In this document: in pieces, positions 10,840-23,564 of the stretch
Position numbering within the stretch: position 1 is the stretch's first letter
How the letters are laid out: each line of letters starts with the position of its first letter
Source: Diadema setosum
Lineage: Eukaryota > Echinodermata > Echinoidea > Diadematoida > Diadematidae
Reading direction: 5' to 3'
Length of the DNA stretch: 64,000 bases
NCBI GenBank assembly: GCA_033980235.1
Contig: CM067066.1
Coordinates: forward strand, 35,714,409 to 35,778,408
The notes under the pieces: model-generated
What the model saw: only the letters and a program-made list of their open reading frames with translations
Database searches by the model: none
What the model was told of the DNA's origin: nothing
Made by a program: the position numbers and the translations under genes

Positions 10840-13800
10840 CTTTCACAAGGAGAATGAAAATAAACAGACATGAAAAACGTTTGGAAATGTAATTCATCAG
10901 GTTTGACATCCCTGCAACCATGATTATATTATGGAATAACTGTCGTCTGATGCATGTCTCAAAGGAATTGTGAAAACAAAGTCATTTGTCTTTGAATAAA
11001 TGAGATCTTTGAATAAAGGTGATAGTGTGTTCACCTTCTTCGATTTGTCGCTTATTTCTCCCGGCTTTAATTTGCACCTCCACACTTCTCTTGGCGACAG
11101 CCTGCACGCCAGCACTGCACAGATCACTTGTCGATGGTGGGGTAACGAGGAGCATCAGGGCGAACGTGAACTGGTCGAGTATTTCTGGGAACCCCTGAGC
11201 TACTGATACATGGGAGCTGTCCACGTAATCCAGCCGTTCATTTCTTGATGTGAACAAGGAGTAAAACAACTTTGTTTACAGGAACTGTTTATCATTGGGA
11301 GCAGTGATTTAACAAAAAAAAAAAAAAAAAAGGGTTATCACATTTGATGCAAATGTGTAGGTTAGTTGTATCACAAAACATGCTTCTATATAAAATTTTG
11401 GCATTAAAGTCTATGATAAGGAGATTTCACTATTTCTCTCAATAAACTATAACTATAGACGGTTTACTTTAGAAATATTTTATTATAACTACTATTCACA
11501 TTTTGCATATTTAACAATTACTTAATATTGATTATACTAATTATCATTCTTACATTGGTTGTTTCTATCCCTAACTCACATTTTACAACCATTTTGATGC
11601 ACTAAAGCTGGGTTTTTGTTTCATCTGCAGTAAATTATGCCTTGAAACAAAAGCAGCAACGTAGACGCAGTACTCATGGATATACACGAAAATCTGACAG
11701 TCCGCAGCGCGTAACAAAGTTTTGAAAATGAAAGTTTAATGAGTTCTCCCTGTGGCTATTTTTATGTGTGTACCCGTACCCACTCAACAATAACATCGTT
11801 GGTCTTCCAACAGGCAATGGAACACGTGGTACGTGATCGCAACACTATGAAATAACATACACTGCGGTGAAACATTTACATAGGCGATGGAATATACCAC
11901 CTGTGTGACAGTGAATTTTCAAGTCAGGATGAACTTTTTTTTTTCCATTAAAAGAGCCTATATTTGCAAAACAATCTTAACAACATATCAAATGTATGAT
12001 ATCTGTGAATGTTTCATAGATTAATGTTCCCAAAATTAGAGGAAATTTGGCATGATAAGTAGGGGGATGAAAGAAAAGTATAATGCAAATAATTCTGATA
12101 TAATAATTTTCATTACACTCGAAAATAGTATATAATAAGTATACTATAGGGGATGACAAGCTTATCATAAATGCACAATATCTTTGTTTGATGGCAAAGA
12201 AGATTGACAACCATTTCAAGAGTTTGATTTCGGTCTCTCCTTTTCCTCATCAAGAATGCGTTTTACTCACGTATTCTTTGTTCCTGAATTTGGGCAGCAC
12301 ACACTGAAGTATTGTCCGTTACATGTAGACGTGACTATCGCACTTACTATGGCGAACAGGTCGTTCTTGAACCGTGGAAACTATTGTGAAAGACCAAGCA
12401 TTCAGAATATTGTGTAGAATCAAAGGGAAAACCAAATCTATATCAATAGAGTAAGTTGATATTTCCTTTACCTAATCCGTTCCTATATAGAGGATATCTA
12501 GACTTGGTCGTGTCGATGCGGTCGCCCCTAGTACTAAGGGTGAGCCATTACTGATTTTTTTTATATTATTATTTCAGGGCATGATAGTGACGATAGCATC
12601 CAGCCTCAACAGTAGACAGTAGAGTAGAAATTACAAAAAATAACTAGGTGTCATTGGGAATTACATCTCATGCACACATAACAATATACACATGAATAAT
12701 GTAGTAATATGACAGACAGACGGACACTAGCGCGCGTGCACACACACACACACAATTGCGATGGGTGAGATGCAAAAAAAAAAAAAAAAAAAAAAAAAGA
12801 TTATTAAGTTTGGTCTACCGCCCTGCATGGTGCTAGCTACATTCCACTTTTCTACCTAAACATTGGTAATATGGATGTTGTTTGTGTCAAGTATATCCAG
12901 ACACACTGGTGTAGTTCAGTGTAACGGGAACCAGAATTAAAAAAAAAAAAGAGAAGATATGTCTACTACTGTGGGGGGGGGGGGGGAAACACCTGCAATG
13001 AATTGATACATACAACAAAGTCTTACAAAAGACACGGAAACTCTCTTTCGTAGAGCGATGTCTATACTTTGGGAGAAGACCAAACAAGAGCAGAATGATA
13101 CCGAGTTACAGTCTGTTTAGTATAGGTTCGGGGTTCTTTCATCTGCTTGTTTTAGAGGGATGGAAAGGTATTGGTTGAGGTGAAAATTCAACTTTCACCT
13201 TTTCGTACGATAGTTAAAAATCACTTTATGAAATGACAAAAGGCATACAATTCTATAAAACAAAACACATTAAAGTTTATTTACTGCAAATCAATTTGAA
13301 ATGTCTGAGATATCAAAAAAAAAAAACATAAAAAAAAATTAATCCTGATAGAAGGTGGGTCCCATCATTTATTGGGATCATTTTATTTTGGGTATCTCAG
13401 TCATATCAAAACCTATTTTCATCAATTAAACTTTGAATTCCTCTTAGAATTGAATGTTTTTTTAATATTTTAGAAGAGGTTTCTCATTATCTAAAAAAAT
13501 AAAAAAAAATCGCCATCACACAATGTTGGGAGCCTCAAAACCCATCTCAACCGAAACTGCACCTTCTCTTTGATTCTTTTATTCTTGGTTTTTATAGTGA
13601 ATAATGAGTGCATAATTATTCATCATGACATTGAAATTGAGGTCGCCTGGCAGCTTATGGATTATTAACATGCCAACTTACGATGGCAATACTGCCCCTG
13701 ATGACGAGAATGATGCCATACTGTACTTGGGTCTTGAGGTCTGAGGAGAGCAAGGAATAAGAAATGATTTTGCGACGCAATTCATAAATGCTTTTTCTAA

Positions 13801-16800
13801 TCATTTCATACGTTGCATTGCAATGAGATACACTCAATAAACACACCGCATCAATCTGATATTTATCCATTTTGGTTCCGAACAGCTCGTGCCCAAAACA
13901 ATCGATAAAGTTCCTATGGACCCAATATTTGGAACTGAAAATCTCAAAAAGCTGCCTTTGCACAATTTCAAGGAAAAAAAAGAAAAATCGATTTTTTTTT
14001 TTGCCTTTTCTTCATTACACTCAAAATTACATTTCTTTATTGTGTACTTCACATGTGCTTCAATCGGCAATGCTTCTCGTACTCTTAACACGCATACTTG
14101 TAGTCTCGTTTGATTCCTTGTTTTGTTTTATTTGGTTTGTTTTATGTATTTTTGTTATTTGTTAGGTGCTCTGTTTTAGTATGTTTCGTTCTCTAAATGT
14201 TCCTTTGATGTTATCGATAACTTTTAGCAATTCTAATTTCGTGCCTTATTGGTATCTTTCATCATGTGGTGTTTTAATGCTTAGGTTGCAATTATTTTAT
14301 GATTTTAAGGGTACATTCTATTTTAACAAGCCTCTGGCTTTCTCTGAACTATACTTGTCTCATTTTAGGGCTTTTTACCCTTGCAAATATTTGCTTAGTC
14401 CCGTACCAACGGTGGGGCTAAGGGGGCGGGGGCCTTAGCCCCACCGTTGGTACCGGACTTTCCTTAGCCCACTTTCTGTTTACACTTGTTTTTGCCAAAG
14501 TGGGCTAGCCCCACCGATGATCCCGTACTATCTGGCCCCGCAAAATAGCAGGGTTAGCACCGCAATTGCGGTGCTAACCCCGCAATTGCGATGCCAAGCA
14601 AGCGAGTGTAAACAGAACGAAAAAAATAATCCGGGGCTAAGCGACGGAGACGAAGTCCGACCCCCACTGACCAATCAGAAATCAGTGCTGCCGGAGCGTG
14701 CGTGTACTTGTACAGTGCATAGTGTAATCATGAATATTCGTGTGGTTTGGAAAGTACGGGACTAAGAAATACGAGTGCTAAAAGGTCAGTTTTCTCCTTA
14801 GCCCAGGACAAGAGCTCAGTACGGGATTTATTGGCGAGTGTAAAAAGCTGAAAAAAAAATTGGTACGGGACAAACGATAGTCCTGGGTCAGAGAAAGTAC
14901 GGGGTTAAGAAACACAAGTGTAAAAAGGGCTTTTGTAAACATTTTATACTGTATACCCAACGATTATTACTGAATAAATGTATAAATTGAATTGAATTGA
15001 ATTAAATGCCACCGTTTCATAATCATCCGATGGTTCGAAATAGACAATATCTGAGAGAATCTTGTGGCAGGTTGATCTGTTCGAGGGATTAAAAACGCAA
15101 CGAAACAACACTTCATAAAATACATTTGAAACATTACTAGATGCTGACAGCTGACAATGAAACTGATTTCAAACGGACAGGCACTGTAAGTCATCATCCA
15201 CGAATGATATTAATCCTTGCGAGCCTTTGGCGGAAGTTTTAAAGAGGAAATCCAGTCTAAATATAAGTTAGTCTGATAAAAAAGAGTAAAATTTTAACGG
15301 TAAAAAATTTTCTGAAATCGGATGAAAAATAAGGAAGTTATGACATTTTTAAGTTTGGATAATTTCTTCAAACCAGTTCTTGTACAGTGGGAATGAATAC
15401 GCAAATGAAAGTGAACTAACCATGTCACACCCTCACAATTTTCCATTGATTGTGTACAAAAAAAAAATGGCGAACATTCAATGTTTCTGTCATTGAAGTC
15501 TGAAACATGACGTTATTCCTGGTTGATTAACTTCAGAATAGTAATCAGTAAGATATACGAGGATTTGAGCCTCGGGCATAATTGCGTTTGAATGAAAAAC
15601 TGGAAATTTCAAAATTGTATGAACAAACTATATTATGGCAAGTTGTGAGGGAATGACTTGCTCACTTTGCCATTTGCATATTCATATTGACTGTTCAAGA
15701 ACTGTTTCCCCAAAAATAACGAAATTTCGAAATGTTATTACTTCCTTATTTTTCATCCGATTTCGATCAAATTAATACCGTTGAACTTGCAATACATTAC
15801 TCTTTCTTATTAGACTAACTTATATTTGGACTAGATTTCCCCTAATGATGTTTCACTTTGAAGAAGGAAAGCGATGGGCGAAAGGGATAACATCACTTAC
15901 TCTGGCAACGTCTCCCTTGGTAAGTGCTAGGACAACGACATGAGCAGTCGCTGGTCGTTAACGTCCCACCATTCAGACACTCCTGCGTACAAGGACTTTC
16001 AGTGGGCTGGGTTGTCACAGTCGTGGTAGTGGTGGTTAATTCGCTGGTAGCTGCGCGTGTGGTAATCTTCATGGTTGTGGGGGCTTGTGAAGGAGTTGTC
16101 GCTCGCGAAGATGCCTGGGTAGACGTGGTGGAACTTGTGGTGGTAGGTTTGGCTGTTGACGCACGCGTGGTGGTGGCTGCAGGTGTTGGTGCTCTCGTGG
16201 TGGTGGCTGCTGGTGTTGGTGCTTTCGTGGTGGTTGCTGCAGGTGTTGGCGCTCTCGTGGTGGTTTTTGCAGGTGTTGGTGCTTTCGTGGTAGTGGGTGC
16301 AGGTGTTGGCGCTCTTGTGGTGGTTTTTGCAGGTGTTGGTGCTTTCGTGGTCGTGGGTGCAGGTGTTGGTGCTTTCGTGGTCGTAGTCGCTGATGTAGTT
16401 GGCAGTCCTTATTATGCCGTGCGGACAAGAATGATTTTGAAAAATCAAAACTAATAAGCTACGGAGAAACCAAAACTGAAATAGAGAGTGCTTGCGAATC
16501 TTATTCAAGGATCACATCTTGTAAAACTATAAGAATAATTACATGATAATAATATGTATACAAAAATAAGCAACAATAAAACTACATCGTAAAAAAAAAA
16601 ATGAAAGTCTTCGTGGTCTATACAATTCAACTGAATAGGGGACGTGACATTTCAACATCAATGTACATGATAGAGTTATCAAGATCCAGTAATGACAAAC
16701 GTTTCAGGAGGATGTAGCTCTCTTCTGTCATCACTTGTTCATTTTGGTTCGCATGTTTATATGATCAATGAGTTAAGAGGAGATATTATACAAACAGCAG

Positions 16801-17321
16801 GATGATAATAAAAGTTGTAATTTGCTATCAGTCAAGCAATTATCAGTATATGTTTGTCTACTATATATTCATGAATCCATTTTGTGAATCCCTTGGCATG
16901 TCTCCTCATAATTCACTGTTCGAAACAAAGAGCGTAGTTTCTGTCATGTCCTGAAGTCAACAGATAACCTGGTTATGTGATACAACCCCAGATTAATGCT
17001 CAATATGCATTAAAATGACATGGGAATTACACTATTAACCAGAATGTTGCTTCTGCGAACCCTCATAAAATTAGTGTGTAGATACTCACTGCAAACAAAG
17101 TTCGGGTCTGGTGGATCTGGAAGATGGAAAAAGAATATAATGAGTACGAGAATAAAAGTTATTTTTACGCATCCCCCCAATATTCCAGTATTTCATGTGA
17201 AGCAGACTGGAAGAAACCAATTGCCCTTGCCTGAAAGGTGTGATGAGATCGCATTACTTGGATATTTTTCGTCTCTGGAGATATTACATTCTTTTGCATT
17301 TCTCTGTTGCTAGTTTTATTG

Positions 17322-17368
<47 letters not shown>

Positions 17369-19713
17369 CCGGGAAAAGCTTTAAAGAAATAGATGCATAC
17401 ATGTAGCTGACATCAGTATTAACTTTTTAACCCTAAAAGGGCCGGGGGGGGGGGGGCGGAATCCGCCCCCCCCCCCCTCGACGTTTCGCGCTATAATTCG
17501 GTAACGCGAGAAGGCCTCATCGCGAGGCTTCTTGACTTTCTTCGTTCAAGTCTCGCGCAACTTTTGAGACCAAATTTGCAACGTCCGCGCATACTTTTGC
17601 GAAGCCACGCCCATTTTTGTAACGGAATGTCGCTCCAAAGCGGGCACAATTTTGTGATTTTGTGTACATTTCCTATGGAAAACAGTGCTCTGTCATGAAA
17701 GGCATAAAAACCTGATTATTTTTACAATTAATCACTTTCATTGATTAATTTTGTGCTAATTATGGTAGAAAAGTGGTCAGTGACAATTTCCAATGAAAAA
17801 ACAAAGAAAAAACAAAAGTTGAAAAACAGGGAAATACATAAGAAATTCTGAAAACAATAAAATACATAAGAATTGAAATGAGTTTTGGAAGTTTTTGTGA
17901 TGTACAATTGTTGAATATGCTAAAACAGATTTACAGATCAAAAATTAGACTCTCAATGCTTTTAATTAAGCTAAAATATCACCTTGAGCTTAATTTGCAT
18001 AATTAATTAATTAAAATTAGAAATTGATTGTTTCAAAAAATCTTATGACACAATCTTGTAGATTATGACGCGGGTCTCACGCATGCAAAATTTCATCGCG
18101 ATCGCACCACCGATGGCCGAGATCTCGGGGGGGGGGGGGGGGGCGGAATCCCCCCCCCCCCCCGGTCTGAGCATAGCCAAAAAAGCCCGGCCCCTTTAGG
18201 GTTAAAGATTTTTACTTCTCTGCGAGAAGGTCATGCCGGTTGCTGTTTTTTTTTTTTTTTTTTGTAACCTGAAAAAAAAACGATAATTTAAATGTGGTGA
18301 GCACTGTGTATTCATTATACTCATGTTCATGTTGTTATTATACTTAAAGAAAATATATCAATTCGAAAGAATCAAGTCAAAAAGGAAACAAGAATGATGA
18401 TTAAAAAACAGTGGCTGGTCGGTAGTTCGACCTGACGTGAAGACTGGCTACAGACTGAGATACCAAAATATTATTTGAAGGGTTTATCTGTGAAGTTGCC
18501 GCATTTACGCTTTGTAGATGATGTAATGAGGTTGACATGATATGAGTGCTTTATAATGGAAGTCTTTGTGATCGAAAATAGATATGCATTTCATTTTTTT
18601 TGACAGTGATTTTCATTATCAAATATTTCATTTTTTTTTTCAATTTTCGCCCTAAATCCGATTTTTAGTTCTCACATTTCTCCATGATGACAGATTAGAC
18701 GAAAGAAATAGGAAACAAGCATAAGCAAACAATGGTAATAATGTTCAAAATGTCATAACCACTCAAGGGAAAACAAGATAACTGTGATTTCGTCAAAAAC
18801 AAAGATAAAATATTCACGTTCCAACCATATGTTTACTTTGTGTTAGGAAATCACAGGAGACAAACTATTACTGATGTACCGAAAGATGTATATATGCAGT
18901 AAGCAGAAAATCCAACCACCGTATCTGAAAAAAAAAAGGTATAAGGTCAATATGGACAAGACTTTGCTTGGTTTACACAAACGTACGTTATATGATGTAA
19001 CGATGGTTGTATTGTATACATACCATGATGTGGCACGCCATTTACATTAGTTCAAAGCAACATCTATACCTTATGAGAAAAAGAAAAGAATAAGAGCGAA
19101 GAAAATAGGATTTGGAAGACATCAAAGTATGTTTTCCTCACACACACTTACCACAAATTCCGCAAAAGGCGGGACAATATGCATCAACGTATGAGTACTG
19201 GGGGTTTCCGCACCAGCTCAACGGCCAACCGGGACTAGCACCACAATATTCATGCGTATCAACACATGCAGCTAGTGAGGTGGATGAGAATTAAGAAAAA
19301 CTGTGACAGATACATTAATATCACACACACACACACACACACACACATGCACAAACACGCGTACGCACACACACATTATACATGTATATGTGTAAATTTA
19401 TATGCAATAAACAACACGATTGAATATATGATGCACAAAGTAACAGATTAAAACATTGTGATTGAAATGTAACTGAAATGCAATTGAATGTGATTGTTCA
19501 GAAACAAAGACAATCATATGCAAAGCAATTCATTTCACAAATTTGAGACAGAGAGACACACATTTTATAGGCACTGTTTCCCATTGGGAGAAGTGATTTT
19601 AAGAATGTTTTATTTGATTTGATTTGATTTGATTTATTGGTTCGTGCATTATATCATTGCTCATGCTGATACATACACAATGATTATAATACATTGTTGG
19701 TGCCATAATAATT

Positions 19714-19768
<55 letters not shown>

Positions 19769-22700
19769 TGTATATACATAAACATTAGTTGTGAACTAAG
19801 TAAGTTTCTTCATTGCCTTTACAATGTACAACAAAACATATCAGCGATGCAATGAATAATACAGAAGGACTACAGCTTAAGCATTGGTTGATTTGCATGC
19901 AGCCCTCGTATAATACATAACAAATAGGAACTAGAAATGTCGCTATGGCGACTGGTATGCCTCCGCCATAATGCATGATTTTCCCAATAGGTCTAGATAG
20001 TACATGTGGACACTGTGTGATTACATTTTCACAAAATTGGCAAAATATTGGAATGACAAGTTTGTCACAAATGTGACGTAGGTTTAATTGGATGAATAGG
20101 AGAGCATGTATCTAGGGATTTAAGGACTTTAACTTGACTTTGAACCATTCATACATTTAGGCATTGAGTAATTTTCAAGGTACAGGTGTGGAGAAAAAGT
20201 GCAATTTCTGAATTGAATAGTAAATTGTTACCATTTTCATCTGGCCCTTGACCCTAAAATTCATGAGATAATTACTTTCAGGTAGAACATGCATAATATG
20301 TACTAAGTTTCAAGGTAACTTGAGCCACTTCCGAGATATGGAGGAAAAAGTTAGTTCAGCACTTTCAATTGATCTTTGACCTTTTGACCTTTGAGGCAAA
20401 AAGAGAGAAAAAAAAAAACTTTCCAGAGAATTTCTATTAGGTTACACACGCATACACCAAGTGTAAAAAAATAACCCTGCTGGCATTGTATAAATATGAG
20501 GGTAATAGTAAAATTTTGAAGTCTTGCACTTGACCTTTGACCCCTGACCTTTGACCCCATGAACCCTACATTCTCTAGATAATCAGTCAGTACATGTATA
20601 TACTATACGTTCCATGAAGATACCTTGAACAATTTTCCAAGGTACAGAGAAAAAAAAGTTTTAATATTTCTACTTGATCTTTTGACCTTTGACCTCATGA
20701 CCCAAACTTTCACCAGAGAATGTATACACTAAGTTCCAAGAAAATATCTTCATGCATTCAATAGATATGGTGGAAATAGTGAAATTTTATGTATTTGACC
20801 CTGACCTTTTGACCTTTGACCTCATGACCCAAACTTTCACCAGAGAATCTTAATTGGGTAATACATGTATACACTAAGTTTGAAGAAAATATCTTCAGGC
20901 TTTCAATAGATATGGTGGAAATAGTGAAATTTTATGTATTTGAACCTGACCTTTTGACCTTTGACCTTTGACCTCATGACCCAAACTTTCACCAGAGAAT
21001 CTTAATTGGGTAATACATGTATACACTAAGTTTCAAGAAAATACCTTCAGGCATTCAATAGATATGGTGGAAATAGTGAAATTTTATGTATTTGACCTTG
21101 ACCTTTTGACCTTTGACCTTGAGCATGTGCACCCAAAAGTTGATAGGCACAACTTCATCCCCTAATACACATACATGCCAAGTTTCATTAGGATACCTCA
21201 AAAGGTTTCGATAGTTACCTTGTCCACAAAATTCATTACGGACGGACGGACGGACGGACAACCCGAAAACCCGGCACCACTTCGTGGCGGAGGCATAAAA
21301 AAGGAGGGAGGGATGACTTGCATATATATAGAGAGAGATAGGATAGAAGAAAGAAGAAAGGAATGGAGAGGTCTGTCTGCTTTCGCTAAAGGTCTACACA
21401 AAGTTAGATCACCTGGATGTTCAAGATATCATATTCATAATTATGTGTAAGTCAGATGTATCACAAAACATCTTACTATATAAAAACTTGAGATACTTTT
21501 AAATCTTTTCATCTTCAGTGTTCTTTTCGTTGTTGTGTTTATATTCAATATGTATGTGTGCATGTAGGTGCTCTTACATGTTTTATGCATGTGTGTATAT
21601 GCATGTCTGTAAAGAAATGTATGCATGCATGTATGTTTGTGTGAGTACATAATTATCTGTGTGTACATGGTTTTCGTATGTGTGCATGTATATTGTATGA
21701 ATGCATTCATTGCGCATTGGTTTATACAAGCCATGTTCAGACGTATTTCTAGTTGGAGTAAAAATTTATGGCTCGTCAATTAAAATTCAAATTAATGCGT
21801 ATCTTAGACCACGAGCCTTGTGTCCACACGACGGTCGTGGGAAGAAACTCCGACCAATTTATGTGCGAGGGTTGGTGTAAATTCCGGAAGTGGTAGCGCC
21901 GCGCACTTCGACCATGCGATTGTTTTTTACCAGTGGCATTTGTCTTCTCCATTCTTGTTGATGGAAATTTTGGCATGAGCGGTAGCTTCTTCGTCGCGAT
22001 CGATTAGGTTAGAATTGCGCTACACGCGCATGTGTACTCGCAAAATGTCAGCATTGCGATTGACCCAGGAAGTGTTACCTAGGTCGTAAGGTATGTAAGT
22101 TTATAGATACTCCGAGGGCTTGTCCGCACGGGCAGTTTACTCCGACCGACTAGTCGTGGTAACGAGATACTCCTGAGAAAACTCAGGAGTATCTCGTTTG
22201 GAGGAAGAGGTCGTGGTAAGTTCCTCCGATCGGAGGAAGTTACCACGACCTTGTTCAGACGGGCACTACTCCGACCTATCCTCCGAAGTTACTCCGACCA
22301 AGCTTCCTCCGACCCTTCCTCCGAAGTTACTCCGACCAAAACTGCCTCCGTCTGAACACAGCTTAAGTCAATTTCCTTATTAATTAATTAATTCATCTAT
22401 TTTTCTCTAGGATACATACTGGTGCACCTGTTGTCGCGGTAGCCATTCTGACATGTGCAGGTACAATCGCTGTTCAAGATTCCGCAGTTCTCACAGGTGT
22501 AACGGCATTCTGAAAATTGACGAACAATGAAGAGAAGTGGCATTAATTACATTCATTTGGTCTCCGAGCAGGGAATAAAAATGATCAACATGAACGTTGA
22601 TGTACAATAATATACTGATTTGGTAATGAATTCAAATTCTAGGCATTTATGCGCATGCTTTGTTCATATGAGTTGCCCTTAGTGGCCACAAAGCTTCGCG

Positions 22701-23505
22701 AATTATTTGCCGCACCTAGCATCAACTATTGGTAGGTGAATGCCTGCCTACAATAGGGGACTTAAAGGGACATTCAAGACGATTTTCATAATTTCACATC
22801 ACGTAGCACATAAATCGACAACTCCATGTATAGATTTGTGGAATTTATTGTGGTTCTTGAGCAGAGAAACAATACTTTGAAAAATCTTAAGCAAATTACA
22901 CTGAACAAGGATGATGACATAGGAGGTTCACATATTTCAGAAATGTAGCAGTGTAATTCCATTACCGCTTGCTTGCGAGTTCACCTGTGTACAATCTATA
23001 CATGCCTTTTTCTTTTGTTCTGATTCCTTGAGCCCCAACTCATGCATTCTTATGGTGACTCTGCCATACCATCATCCTTGTTCATTGCAATTTGTTCTAG
23101 ATTTTGAAAATGTTCTTATTCTTCATCCCAATTACCACAAACTCTGAAACTCCAATGAAACTCCAATTTTAGAGGACTATCATTTCATAATTGTCAGCTA
23201 TGGAGAGCACAATGTTGGTTGTTTGGAAAGATGAACTCTTCCTCTTTCCATTTGTGGCTGATTATGTAGACAAACGTCATGCATGACTGAGCATATGACG
23301 AATTACACTTTTTTTCAAGTTTGTGTGTCATTGTGAAGGAACAATGTATGTCTCTGCATGGATGAGAAAATCAGAACACCTGGGGACAGGCTTTCGTTCA
23401 TGTTTATGCCCCGAAATCTATCATGTTAAAAACTCATCTTCTGAAAAATGTTATTAAGGTTTGAAACATGGATGCCACGACAACTTGTTTGTAATGCACA
23501 ACAGA

Positions 23506-23564
<59 letters not shown>

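Larger units (their letters stand above)
17431..18201. mobile_element. piggyBac-like non-autonomous element flanked by TTAA
   Basis: 771 bp bounded by TTAA at 17427-17430 and 18202-18205. The left end is CCCTAAAAGGGCCGG and the right end the inverse, CCGGCCCCTTTAGGG. TTAA duplication plus ends starting CCCT is the signature of the piggyBac superfamily. Immediately inside each end lies a G-run/C-run hairpin (about 17444-17478 and 18127-18165). No transposase frame remains, so this is a MITE-type derivative. Confidence 0.85.
19272..22419. other. Intron 6 of CAP gene
   Basis: Holds a CA run (19321-19347), GATTT repeats near 19615, a TA run (19729-19766), a 1.37-kb GACCTTTGACC-rich dispersed element (19930-21300) and a CTCCGA-rich palindromic block (22100-22365). 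The part 21300-22090 shows only TGTATGCATG-like low-complexity sequence. No exon seen. Confidence 0.6.

Noticed and set aside
15999..16508. His/Asn-rich minus-strand frame and a plus-strand Val/Ala-rich frame over the mucin repeats
   Set aside because: Frames stay open because the repeat unit is 30 bp; splice phases and the EGF at 15901-15990 select the Thr/Pro frame.
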